Shown here: positions 35,101-43,894 of the stretch, one piece after another | Layout of the letters: the number at the start of each line of letters is the position of its first letter | How positions within the stretch are numbered: the stretch's first letter is position 1 | DNA from: Craspedostauros australis | Taxonomy: Eukaryota > Bacillariophyta > Bacillariophyceae > Mastogloiales > Achnanthaceae | DNA length: 64,000 bases | Direction of reading: 5' to 3' | Assembly: GCA_026770025.1 (NCBI GenBank) | Contig: JAMXDE010000012.1 | Location: 1,860,001 to 1,924,000, forward strand | Program-made: the position numbers and the translations under genes | Notes under the pieces: model-generated | What the model was told of the DNA's origin: nothing | Databases searched by the model: none | The model's input: only the letters and a program-made list of their open reading frames with translations

Positions 35101-36433
35101 CTCCTCCACCTACGCACCAGTCGTCGCATGGTCATCCGTCCGCATCTTCCTCAGCACTTCCATCGTCATGGGTTGGACAACAACGTCCATCGACTTCACG
35201 AACGCTTTCGTGCAAGCATCCATCCACAAGCCAGTCTACCTTCATCTCCCTCGTGGATTCAAATCAACGAAGGGTCCCGACACCTGCCTCAAGCTCCGCA
35301 AGAGCCTGTACGGCTTGACGATTGCTCCTCGCCTCTGGTATGAACACCTCATCCGAGCCCTCACTACGATCGGCTTCAAGGCCTGCGACCAAGAGCAGTG
35401 CTTGTTCATCAAGAAGGACATCATGATCGTCCTCTACGTTGACGATGCGGGCATCGCCTCCAAGACCAAGCAAGCCGCCGACGACTTCATCAAATCAATG
35501 CGCGACCTCGGCTTTGAGCTCACCCAAGAAGGAAGCTTCACCGAGTTCCTGGGAATCGAGCTCAGCCGTGATCCAAAAGCAGACACGGTCCATCTCCGCC
35601 AACCAGGACTAATCAAGAAGATCCTCGCCACTACGAAGATGACGAACTGCAGTCCGTGCCCCGTACCAACTACGCAGCTCGCACTGGGACAATGCAAGCA
35701 TGAGCCTCCCATGAACGAACCATGGAACTACCGCTCCGTCGTCGGCATGCTGTTGTATCTCACGACCAACACTCGCCCCGACCTGGCATTCGCAGTCTCC
35801 CAAGTCGCTCGCTTCGGAAGTGACCCTCGCCGCTCACACGCCAAGGCCGTCAAGCGCATCATGCGCTATCTCAAGCACACTGAGGACAAGGGTACCATCG
35901 TGCGTCCCACCGGGCAGCTTGATCTCAAGTGCTACGTGGATGCAGACTTCGCAGGACTCTACGGACGAGAAGACAGCAAGGACCCCGTCTCAGTCAAGTC
36001 GCGCACTGGCTACCTCATTACGCTGGGAGGGTGCCCCCTCATTTGGAAGTCCAAACTCCAAACTGAGATTGCTCTATCTACGATGGAGTCCGAGTACGCC
36101 GCTCTCTCTCTCGCAATGCGCACGCTGATTCCCATTCAACAGCTCATCCGCCAAGTCATCAACAATGCCGGCACCACCATGCCACTGCACACCAACCTCC
36201 AGTGCACGGTGTTTGAGGACAACCAAGCCTGCATTTCCCTTGCTACCAATCATCAACCAACCGCGCGCACCAAGCACTTCCTGACTAAGTGGCACTTCTT
36301 TTGGTACTGGGTCAAGGCAGGGTTCATCTACATCCAGCACATCGCAACACCGGAGCAACTGGCCGACATCTTCACCAAAGGACTGTCCATCGCAGTCTTC
36401 GAATACCTGCGATTCAAGATCATGGGTTGGTAA
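29168..36433 (+). CDS. Copia Gag-Pol polyprotein
   Basis: A single frame of 2,421 residues starting at an ATG with A at -3, after a 427-base leader. Parts in order: Gag region with an N-terminal Ala-rich coiled coil; a Cys/His knuckle-like patch near residue 506 (CAKCRRWRLSHNTESH); two strongly hydrophobic segments at about 571-623; aspartic protease (LVWDSGASISV, about 809); integrase with the HHCC finger (about 975-1020) and the DDE core (VDHASGY, YLSDNATTF, GIAERS, to about 1165); a long acidic/Pro-rich linker; reverse transcriptase (SIDFTNAF, LYVDDAG near 2088); and RNase H (CYVDADFAG, TMESEYAAL) to the end. The hydrophobic pair is unusual for Copia proteins. Gag and Pol share one frame, so release of the parts by the protease is expected from the family. 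Confidence 0.96.
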   Translation: MAEETTPATLEELQAQLEAITVENARLTQATLAAEAAAEAANAAIATAQAAATATTTPSRPGLERSRSAGDTRPRTEQSFLGDSIFDMETPMPKKSRKSEEDSEDDDHDLSGKPTVPIMGGILKQGRNWVPWTAGAPNGHWTGLQDESHTRWTNSQQQRILHNGADSTNQSKREQGLTDKFKKGGNIQQFIRLVRNHMARTGLLTMAYIADANAESGMTCVLDSPAAFTLEDATKHFDEFHLKWDHYDVQNNETASAFFRDSLDPALEDQLMNRIEPKFHDNFITLFVEFMNSNSANSLDEQDALAAKIREVNCRRFPNENVGLMAVHLRALCKRLDDAGRFDLRLLRTILDAFLQAGGQIRSGEQYRRPLYVMKDNLEEILMRLPVFTYEYARPQLAAKDLTWMAICNKAEASYENEVRGNRWHAIRRTRDSNVPRYSYANNAVQNPSANVLEQHKGFSKNDGRRNNFKKPKERDAKRNASQGWSSKAPKPGEPQRKLVNDKTFMWCAKCRRWRLSHNTESHQDNFKFKAKAKGKQAPKQDNLSIDMAAWTCFTAASSQDEDTWWSLVWNLFTSFNYFGSIVGMVLLFASLQVITIGVEYGWYIAAANAWMLIAVTLLLLHTNVPRRPDSINSADLVYNKARVKERYKQVHKRPTHFNGAVKRSLYDLVMESLDPDGPKPVNVSKGNSPRTKRVWRPQARTKTRNHRSKRRHWNQSKNSTYGKNQTPTTAKLPRQEGRTSSISRNLWSLYPTRGIDLMYDRSQKQQCDNDMPALLTLQGLASFFSNRNAFASPAKAESYLSPDAPFELVWDSGASISVTNDLNDFSSTPSPPPRPTFLNGFLKKIQVNALGTVEWYVLDVTGSPRKLRLPAFHVPESKVKLISTSSLLEEYQGETIVFNKSSCKLSGILGNDDRNAIVANYKKSTRLPTSVGYSANNIHDVPAALTSIVSTVSDHNVNLTQPQKELLRWHYRLGHLSFSRVKFLLRSGTLTGSESSRKMHTAAARVTSLPLCAACQFGKLHRRPSPGITQHVVRDKQGVLRTDHLFPGQQVSVDHFVGRTPGRLFSGRGKGDPNEMYKGGAIFVDHASGYIHVEPVAALTTHATLEAKERFELMCRDVGVPVRSYLSDNATTFTSPEYSKHLEIFHQVHRFAGVGAHHHNGIAERSIRTIVSMARTMMMHQSIHWPTMFDAQLWPMAVVHAAYIYNRVPNPATGLTPYDVLSRIRLPLKQLHNLHVWGSPVYVLNKALADGRKIPRWEPRGERYVNMGLSTKHASTVPLVLSPRTGSITPQFHVVFDDWFATIATDLKQLPSYQSEEWTRMFGDTTFQYPFDDDDVESMEQDDIFASDTRDHNRLQRNDDNTPPPSFDTRNQQTIRERTPQVLAKGSQPMTQQIPDLMSEALAPPMPVSEGANRQMSSTEGAPDESPVPDSTIESPDQRTLQPQLSSPLRESPTLELATPLPLPAPTPIQTSSTPPMIPKSEPTPERPQSTRIRKQPKRFTYARMGGKAAWLDDEDTDDYYFCPAVATLEEIEQAATPRELHPDSSSIITFSQAIVDCLHTIEPLQRKGSDSLSIDLHQFKVDAHYLLRRLRGRFNTLNPQPTNVVLPTFAPKAAEVEEASINIADWWQPDPDNMTEEGATPFQETYNNFHSDMEDHFEKDLNSVFLNEDLLRLATDHAVEQFVEKLSTFISTGTMEPHFDALDFMSKAKSGPWYYQDPEHLMNQGYLPPKSAYNAEAFVQRTRSVWNAMIENHHYRLAFELLRRQVTTIRPGPWPLPSEYEIEQFVQGMIESNTAPLTSAPATRSANKGSMLDIDSSSTLDINPSFILDTAKCIPPTTWANIEQHAYSVAIIEPQKDATNYPTYVDNRMISYFAAGGDLEIAERTSVYKASNTDPDTLSFDEAIRDDNKDEWMQAAEKEIRDLTEKGTWEEVKKIDIKNDRIFPGTWVFRRKRLPDGTIKKYKGRWCCRGDLMQEDSSTYAPVVAWSSVRIFLSTSIVMGWTTTSIDFTNAFVQASIHKPVYLHLPRGFKSTKGPDTCLKLRKSLYGLTIAPRLWYEHLIRALTTIGFKACDQEQCLFIKKDIMIVLYVDDAGIASKTKQAADDFIKSMRDLGFELTQEGSFTEFLGIELSRDPKADTVHLRQPGLIKKILATTKMTNCSPCPVPTTQLALGQCKHEPPMNEPWNYRSVVGMLLYLTTNTRPDLAFAVSQVARFGSDPRRSHAKAVKRIMRYLKHTEDKGTIVRPTGQLDLKCYVDADFAGLYGREDSKDPVSVKSRTGYLITLGGCPLIWKSKLQTEIALSTMESEYAALSLAMRTLIPIQQLIRQVINNAGTTMPLHTNLQCTVFEDNQACISLATNHQPTARTKHFLTKWHFFWYWVKAGFIYIQHIATPEQLADIFTKGLSIAVFEYLRFKIMGW

Positions 36434-36507
36434 TAACCAACAACAACAAACAACAACGAAGGATGAAGTTTTCATCGATACCACAACTCCAATCACGACC
36501 CAACACT

Positions 36508-36516
36508 GAGAGGGAG
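36508..36516 (+). promoter_or_regulatory. Polypurine tract of the Copia element
   Basis: GAGAGGGAG lies directly before the 3' LTR; in this family it primes plus-strand DNA synthesis. Its position fixes the LTR start at 36517. Confidence 0.8.
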
Positions 36517-37203
36517 AGTTGAGATTCAATGAGGGACAGACTAGTACCGAACACGGTATCAACCCGATGGGAGAAATTCCTGTTTTGGCGCGAAATCTTC
36601 CGACTTGATTGACCACCAAACCTTTTTCTCCTCCTTTCTCTCCTCCATTCACGAATCCATCATGACTCAAACCTGACCGACCTGACTCACACCCCACCTG
36701 GGAACTATATGCTCTTCAGATCCTCCTTACTAAAACTTATCTCGATTCCTTCATTGCTGATGACCACCACACTACCACCGTGGTCTCAGCATGCGTATCC
36801 AACTTGCTTCAACTCAAGCAATGGAATCCGAGTGTCAGCTTCAGCCACAGCCACTGCTTCATGACCGTCACCACTGATTGTCATGACCTACACTGCAGTG
36901 TAACTACATGTGCGGAGAGCAAGGTACTGTATTGACTGTCTACTCTGTTGCACTGAATCAAGTGCATCAGTGCAGGGTCTCGCCAAGTTGTGTGGCATCG
37001 TTTCTTCACCCTACTAACACCAATAAGCTAACTCATAATAACGGACTAGGATTAGCTACAAAGCACTCTACTTCTCATCGTTACAAGTTATAACTATTCA
37101 AACAGCACACCTCTCTTGAACTGCATCACACGGCTATCCCGAAGCCGGCAGATTCACGAGGCATTCTCCACCGATTCGCGACGCCTACGCACGAATCCTA
37201 ACT
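36517..37203 (+). repeat. 3' LTR of the Copia element
   Basis: 687 bases, reading as identical to the 5' LTR, followed by ATCAG (37204-37208), the second copy of the target duplication. Confidence 0.96.
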
Positions 37204-37208
37204 ATCAG

Positions 37209-37989
37209 CAACACTTTGATCGACGTTTCTGGCCTCGCCGATGATTCCCACAACCACGTCGAAGCACAAGCCGACGAGCTCGCCTGCTGCCCACAGCAGC
37301 GGAAGCAACGCTGCCAAGGCGATCGCCACAAGGGCAAGAAGACGCACAGACCAACCAGAAGCGAGGGTTGCATCCCTCAGGAGCAGAGCAGGCACTCGAG
37401 ATGGGAAGGCCATTCGAGGCAGCCATCATCGTCCACGATCATGATTCAGGCGCCACCGACCCCATCGTACGATACTTCACCACAGAGGCCATGCCGCAAG
37501 TCGCCGTCGACAGCAGTCGGAACGCTCGCATCGCCCGCATTCATTTCGTTGGACTCTGGCCATTCGCATGCCACAGCTTCTCGCTGCGAGGACACCCCGC
37601 CCGTCATCCCCCGGCGGTTCGACATCGAGCCCAACACACAGCCCGCCTCCACCCAGAACAACCACCCCAAGGCGCAGCTGTCGAGGTCAATCGAGCGCCG
37701 CACCAGCTTGAATCTTCACGACGTGTTCGCCGCCATGCCCCTCACCTCGAGACTGAAGATGAGGACGAGCCGATCATGGGAGGCAACCATGTCACCAGCG
37801 CGACAGAAGTTGACGAACGATTCAATGGACACGCAAAGGAACGAGCAGATGTCCCTCGTGCACATGGTGCCTCGGTCGGATCATCCCGTCCTGCTTTCGG
37901 GACAGTTCTCCAAGACCATGCAAACAAACGAAGATGTGCAGGGAGTTCTGGAGGATACGCTCCAGATCCTCTCTTCACCTTTCAGATAA
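37209..37989 (+). pseudogene. 3' part of the host reading frame interrupted by the Copia element
   Basis: Directly after the second ATCAG the frame is open for about 260 codons (NTLIDVSGLADDSHNHVEA onward) and ends at TAA 37987-37989. It has low complexity: a Lys/Arg-rich segment, then Pro/Ser/Thr-rich sequence with RRTSLNLHDVFAAMPL and a hydrophilic tail ending in TLQILSSPFR. Another frame is also open over part of this region (37368-38036), but only this one keeps phase with the 27776-28053 segment. No domain is recognised. In this allele the segment lacks its own start and is probably not translated. Confidence 0.55.
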
Positions 37990-40531
37990 GAGACAACATG
38001 TGTCTTCCAACAATTTACTACACCATACCACAATAGAATTTACATAGATATATTAGCACAATACTCGTTTTACACAACACGACATTCCACAATTCCACTC
38101 TGCTCTCCTCGAAGTCTGTTACCGTCCACATCACGCACCACCACCCTTGAAGAGCGCTACACTGCCATGTGCAACATCATGCCGTATCACGAGCGTTCAT
38201 GTTGGTGCGTCGTCGTCATCCAAACGAAACCGGGGTCGAGCAAACATGGCGGCGACCCGTCGCAGGAGCGGCATTGGGCCGTATTGCAGATCGGTAATAC
38301 GAGATCATCTTCGGATGAACATGGAACATCGGGCTTCCCGTTGCTGCACGAAAGGCCTGATCAGGATGCAATCAAGGCAAAACAGGGATTGCACCGATAC
38401 GTACGTTTCAGGCACCGCGAGTTGGGGTGATCTGGACCTGATCATGAGGGATAGCAAATAGAATAGGATGCTCAAGTCAACTCGACGTTTTTTCCAACGC
38501 ACACGCAGACACCGTGGACGGCGCCAGTTGTCATGATCAGCGGGCCATGACACTCTCCCCCACAGCATCACGGATCGGCTTGACGAGACCTGTTTGCACC
38601 GGTGACGATGGCAACACACGGGGAGACCACAAACTTTGTGACCATGTGGTCTTCGCCATCTGCAGTTTGTCCGAAATCGGAGGTGCGTTGGGAACACCGA
38701 GTTCGATGGGACGACGACCACGCGAATCTCCCAAGTGATTTGCATCTCAGCATCGAACGGCCATCGCAACCCACCCAATCGAAGATCTGGTGACAAAGAG
38801 GCCAACGTCATGGAGAAAAGAAGGGTCCTGTTGTATCGCAATGCGAGAGCTGCCGCAGTTCGTGGGCGACAAATTCATTTCATGTCTGCAATGATCAAGA
38901 CATGCGATGCCACACCACGAAGGCGACGGTGACAAGAGAGGAACTGAGCAGAGCCCGAGGGGGCGTCGTCAAGAGAGGAGAAAATTGATAGATCCAGCGC
39001 CTGCGTGTATCAGTTATGATGAGAGATAGGGAGGCAAGAAAAGGGTGCGAAGTATACTGGACTCTTGTGTGGGGTAGAAAGACATGGCAGGCTGTGCTGG
39101 ACTGTGGGAAGGGTCTTGGGAGGCGAAATGTGGAGACATTCATGAGGCAGCTTTCCTGTATCTCGCACAGCCGCATTCGTTGCGGCAAATTCATCTTTAC
39201 CAGCATGCGGAGAGGTGTCTGAAGGTGTTCTCCCATCCAGGAGCACGGAGAGCACGAACGAGTCTTTTTCGTACCCGAAGACGCGACACGCGCTGCTTCC
39301 CAAACCATGAGGGATCCATCGAGCGAGTGTGGAGGAACAACGCAACGTCAGCAGCCAGAGTATAAAAAGCTTGCCTGCGCAGAGCAGCGGGTATCGGACG
39401 CAGCGAGCTGCGGCGATGAGCCCGAGTGCAGAATAAATCTCTCAAAGTACGCGTATGCGGACAAGCAATACACGTAGTCGTCGTCTTCCTGCTCCGTGAG
39501 AGTTTCTCCATGACACAAACACACGCAAGACGTGCGGCGGAGTCAGGTACATGTACCATGATCTGCATCTCCATCCACTGCAACGATGACGACGACGACG
39601 ACGACGACGACGACGATGATGTCGATGGCAATTGTGATGGTGATAGTGGTGAAAATGGCAATGGCGACAGCAACAGATTCTTCACATTTGCCACACAATT
39701 AGCCGTGCCGATGACATCGGCCATTTCCACCGCGGAATCGGTGGCAATTGAGAGACCACAAAGTTGCCCCAGAACTGTGGTTTGACAGATTCGATTTATC
39801 CGGCACCAAGCCCCCGAAATGTGACGATACTTTGCGTGGCGAGAAGCGAAGAGTGCAGGAAATGTCCCGAAGAATCACGAAGAGCCGCCGCTTGGCTGTG
39901 CGGAACACTGCCACACTGTTTACACCCGTTGTTCAGACAAGAAGACAACAACAGAATGCTGCGTGTACTGTTCGTGACTTGTGACACAAAAACGTTAAAA
40001 CACCGTTGTAATGACAGACACACGAACAGAAATGTTTCGAAGCCAACACAATCGAGATGGCTCCGATGTCGCACACACACACCCGGTTTTCAGACAAATT
40101 GACAGAGCGCAGCCAAAGTCCAACGTGCTCGTGACATGACTTCTCAGTCATGGATTACACGCTTGGAATTTATTGTGATGGGTTCGTTGTGGTTTTCGAG
40201 ATCCATCAGCACGAACGCTGACACCAACACGCCGTGCAGAAATCATGTTGTGCGCACCGTATCTTTGATTTTGGGAAGCTTTGGTTGTGCATGTGCGTGT
40301 TTGTGTGGTGGTTTGAGGCGGCCAACCAATCGACGACCGCCGCGGCTTCTCCTTCCCTCTATTTGGCAACCCTGCTTGTAACAACACCACACTGGCTGGT
40401 CCACTTTGATCGCCGACATCAGCTCAGGGGTCAGAACACTCGTGGAGTATAGCCGAGAAGAGTATTTATGCTCAAGAGCCAAGAGCCACACCACGCAACA
40501 CCACGCAACACCACGCACTGCCCTGTCGACC
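37990..40531. other. Intergenic region, 2.5 kb
   Basis: No gene is supported. A GAC microsatellite (39588-39615) creates misleading Asp or Ser runs in frames on both strands. A clean TATA-like sequence (agTATAAAAAgc) starts at 39361, but no good start codon follows nearby. The last few hundred bases, with caccacgcaa repeats near 40,489-40,515, form the leader of the next gene. Confidence 0.45.
39588..39615. repeat. GAC microsatellite
   Basis: About nine consecutive GAC units, outside any supported gene. Confidence 0.9.
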
Positions 40532-42324
40532 ATGTTCGACAAACACCATCGCTGCATCCCTGTGCTCCTGCTCCTCGTGCTGGTCTCCGCAACATTGCCG
40601 CCTTTCTGCGCCGCGGCGATGCGGAACCATGTGGGCCATGCGACATCACCGAGCGGCATCGATCGGATCAGCAGCATCACGGAAAGCAAGGACAAGTCGG
40701 CGGCACGCAATGATCACAAGCATGGCCACAATGGCAATCACAATCGCAAGCAACAGGTGCAGAAGAAAAAAGGAGAAAGTGCCAAGCGCACCATCGCATC
40801 TCGCAACCGCCGCAGCCCCGTGATTCGCCAACAGAAGAGTCTGGGAACGGGTCAACTCTACATCCACACCACCTTTCTGCCAAGTGGAGATCACGAGAAG
40901 GTCAGCAGTCACCGTCAAGGAACTGTTGATAGCAACAAGCATCCCGCGGCGCTGCTGCCAAAGCTCCCTTCCATCTCTGCTTCCGCGAAGAGACCAACCA
41001 TCACGAACATCGAGATGGGAGGCTGCAGTTCTCGCGACACAGCGATCATCGCGGCCAACGCAAGAACAGTTGTGGAGACAAACACAATGGCCGTGGACGG
41101 AAATGGCGACGGATTGCAGCGTCGCGTCCTGGCAGCAGAAGTTATGCTGAAACGCATCGAGCGCTCCCAAGCCTCGGCGCATCGCAAAGAAACCAAGCCT
41201 GCGAATACAGCACTCAAGGTGCCTTCTGGAGGCTCTGCATCGGATGCAATCAACCCACCACCGCCGCCGCCGCCACCCAAACCGGCGACAGCAGCATCGC
41301 CTCAGAAACCCGCCAGCACCGAGCAACGCATCGTGATGAGCATCGCCGGCCGCATGTTCTCCAATTTCAAGCGAGATTTCAAGGAGCTCTTCGAGTCGGG
41401 ATTCACTTGGTGGGAGTACCTCTTCACGGCCATCACCGTGGCCGCGTTGGGCGTGTCCACATCCGCCATGATCCTCGAAGCGAGTCTGCTGGTGGACATC
41501 CTGGCCTGGATGACGCTCTTCCTCGCACCGTCGGCCGCCATCTACCATCGCAAGGTCGTGCTGCTCGAAGGTCTGCGCAAGGTCACCAACGATCTGCGGG
41601 AGCAGGTCGACCGCGTCTCGGCCAGCAACAAGGACCTCAAGATCCAAAACAAGCGCCTCGAGAAGAATACGAAGAAGCTCGAGTCCGTCTCCGGCTCGCT
41701 CGAAACCATCAGCGCCGCGAATGGAATGAACGTGTACGTTATGTGGATTTGATTTGATTTGGTTGTTTGCCATCATGTATTCTGCTCATTCGTTTGGTCT
41801 TGTTTGGATTTTTCGTGTGAGCGCCACGCTATTGGCACCACGATGACCTGTGGAAGTAAATCATGTCGTTGCATGTGACGGGTCCATTCCATGTTAACCT
41901 CGACTCGACTGGGCTCACCAAATCCCCCTTTCTCTTATCTATCCACATACTGCCCGCACTCCGGCACCTTCGATCGAGCCCCATCAACCTCGCATGCCTC
42001 TTACATCTGAACAGTGACACCCTCATCAAGCAAGTGGAAGAGTACAAGCAGATCCAGTCGGACATCAAGCTGGATCTACGAAGCAGAGTGCAGCAAACGC
42101 TGCTGAGCGTGTTCCTCCGCAGTGACACCGATGAAGACTACGTCATCGATCCCAACGAAGTCAACCGTCTGGTGCTGCGCCTCAAGAGCATCCCCGGAGT
42201 GGAGTTCGACGAGCCCAGGTTCAAGAAGGCCCTCAACGCTGAGAATGGCGACGTCATCAAGTTCTTCGACAAGCATTTTGCAGATGCACAAACTTTGGAG
42301 CGGGAGAAGATCTTCATGTTCTGA
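40532..42324 (+). CDS. Membrane protein with coiled coil and EF-hand
   Basis: Two exons, 40532-41733 and 42015-42324; the donor is AACGT|GTACGT and the acceptor GAACAG|TG, giving 503 residues. The start ATG (gtcgaccATG) is followed by a signal peptide (CIPVLLLLVLVSATLPPFCA). A long disordered basic region with a polyproline run follows, then two membrane helices at about residues 291-340 (EYLFTAITVAALGVSTSAMI and LLVDILAWMTLFLAPSAAIY), a coiled coil (LREQVDRVSASNKDLKIQNK) and, in exon 2, one canonical EF-hand loop (DTDEDYVIDPNE) within helices. I recall the same layout, including the segment LRLKSIPGVEF, from diatom gene families of unknown role. A calcium-responsive membrane protein of the secretory system or plastid envelope is likely; the function is not known. 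Confidence 0.88.
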
Positions 42325-42805
42325 GCGAGGCGGGGGGTCGACATGTGCTGTTGGTTGACAGGCAGCGTGGCGTGCTGTATCAGTGCTACACATCATACAT
42401 CTGAGTCCAGTGCGGTACGCTGTCGCAAGGGCGCACTTTAGAATACACGATTATTTTCTGTCACATGCATCTGTATCTCGACTGAGCCAATGCAAAGTAA
42501 GAAGTATGCGTTTTGAGCCGATGCACGAGTGATCAGCGAAGGGGCCTGGGACACATTTACTACTCCATTGTGATGGTATGATAGTGTGGAGTGCGTATGT
42601 ATCGTAATGTACTAGTCATGCAAATGCATGTTGGTTTGTGCCGCTTGCGAGTAGAGCCCAACATATTGGGTGACAGGAAGAGCTGCAGACATTTGATGGT
42701 GTGTGGAGTATGTATGCATGGTATTGCACCAAAAGCACCCATTGTCCGTCCACAGTCTGTTTCATGCCGTGCTCAGAGGATCGGCGTTATGTTTCTGCCG
42801 CTCCG
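42325..42805. other. Intergenic region between convergent genes
   Basis: 3' ends of the EF-hand membrane gene (+) and the TPR gene (-). Nothing else is seen. Confidence 0.5.
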
Positions 42806-43894
42806 TTACTGCCACGAGTCGCCGCTCTCGTCGTCTTTGATCAAGCTGTTGCCCAAACCCTCATTTTTATTCTCAGACGACGACGTTGACGTTGACGTCG
42901 ACCCAGTGCTGTAGTAGTCCTCAGGTTTCCCGAAGGACTTCTTGGTCTGCTTCTCGGCCTTCAGTAGAGCCGCGTTGGCGTCGATGACTGATCGTTCCAC
43001 CCAGTCCGCACGTCGCGGATTGGTCGGCCCAGCCTTGTTCTCGAACGGTGGGAATGAGCTGTTCGCCACCATGGTTGGCAAGCGACGATCGGCCCATCGG
43101 CGCGCCTCGTCACGACGATTCATCTTGATGCACACCATGACGATCCCGGACAACGCACCGAAGTGCCACGGCTTGATCTCCAGCACCACCTTGCACAGCT
43201 TGAGGGACTGCTCGAACCGACCCTGCAAGAAGTACAGCGTGGCCAACCGATTGACCGGCTCCACCCAGTACACCCCGTACTCCTTGATCAAGTTCGTGAG
43301 GATCGCCTCGCACTGCGCCCACAGGAATGGATTGGCAGAGCTCATGAGCTGATCGGCTTGCTCCAGCTCCGCGCGGGCGTCCGAACCGCGCTCGAAGAAC
43401 CAGAGGTGCCAAAGACTTTGCATCGCTTCGTCGCCGTCCTGCAGATCTTCCAGGAACTTCATCTCCGCCATGCGTCGGTCCCGGTCGATGGAGGTCATCG
43501 GCGGCGGCGTGGGCAGGTCGATCTCCGTGGTGGGATCGATCAGGTCGCGGATGAAATCCACATCGTGCACGCAGTTGCCGGATGCATCGTCGGTCGAGGC
43601 TGTGCCCAGCATCGACTCCAGCCTCTTGCGTTCGCTCTCGATGTCGAAGCCCTCGGCCGAAGCAGCGGCGGCGCTGTCATTGGCTTCCGCATCGTCGGCG
43701 TCCTCATCCTCCGACGGTGGTCGGTACTCCATGGGCATTCCAAAGAGCTGCGATCGATGGCCTCTCACTGTCTGCTGTGGCTGTGGAATGATGGCCGGGT
43801 CGGCCAATCGCACAAACGCGTGCACGGTCCATTGTTGGGAGATAGACGCCGAGAGCGTCACCAACGCAAGAACCTGAGCACGTGATACAATCAT
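42806..43894 (-). CDS. TPR-like protein with complex-plastid pre-sequence
   Basis: Single exon, 362 residues, start context gcaagATGATT. The N-terminus is a signal peptide (MIVSRAQVLALVTLSASISQ) ending at the motif VHA-FVRL: the Phe at +1 of the predicted cleavage site followed by a basic, Ser/Pro-containing stretch is the hallmark of import into diatom-type plastids. Then comes an acidic linker. Helical repeats at about residues 195-285 look like two TPR units (NRLATLYFLQGRFEQSLKLC, ALSGIVMVCIKMNRRDEARR). The C-terminus is Lys-rich, then Ser/Thr-rich. TPRs mediate protein contacts, so a role in assembly or stability of plastid complexes is likely but inferred. The gene is convergent with the EF-hand membrane gene. 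Confidence 0.88.
   Translation of the reverse strand: MIVSRAQVLALVTLSASISQQWTVHAFVRLADPAIIPQPQQTVRGHRSQLFGMPMEYRPPSEDEDADDAEANDSAAAASAEGFDIESERKRLESMLGTASTDDASGNCVHDVDFIRDLIDPTTEIDLPTPPPMTSIDRDRRMAEMKFLEDLQDGDEAMQSLWHLWFFERGSDARAELEQADQLMSSANPFLWAQCEAILTNLIKEYGVYWVEPVNRLATLYFLQGRFEQSLKLCKVVLEIKPWHFGALSGIVMVCIKMNRRDEARRWADRRLPTMVANSSFPPFENKAGPTNPRRADWVERSVIDANAALLKAEKQTKKSFGKPEDYYSTGSTSTSTSSSENKNEGLGNSLIKDDESGDSWQ

Larger units (their letters stand above)
28054..37203 (+). mobile_element. Ty1/Copia LTR retrotransposon, looks whole and very young
   Basis: A 9,150-bp element with 687-bp LTRs (28054-28740 and 36517-37203) that read as identical by eye, flanked by the 5-bp duplication ATCAG (28049-28053 and 37204-37208). 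The LTRs begin AGTT and end AACT instead of the usual TG and CA. The purine tract GAGAGGGAG (36508-36516) directly abuts the right LTR, which supports that boundary; a primer-binding site may begin with TGG at 28740. One long Gag-Pol frame fills the interior in the order Gag, protease, integrase, reverse transcriptase, RNase H, which is the Copia order. I see no breaks. Identical LTRs imply insertion very recently on an evolutionary scale. It interrupts a host reading frame. Confidence 0.97.

Noticed and set aside
37368-38036. Alternative forward frame of 222 codons over the right flank of the Copia element
   Set aside because: It does not share phase with the left flank and ends in sequence unlike a protein terminus.
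39361-39368. TATA-like box
   Set aside because: No transcript-like or coding region follows it, so a promoter call is not supported.
39197-39785. Frames on both strands with Asp or Ser runs
   Set aside because: Produced by the GAC microsatellite; no other protein-like content.
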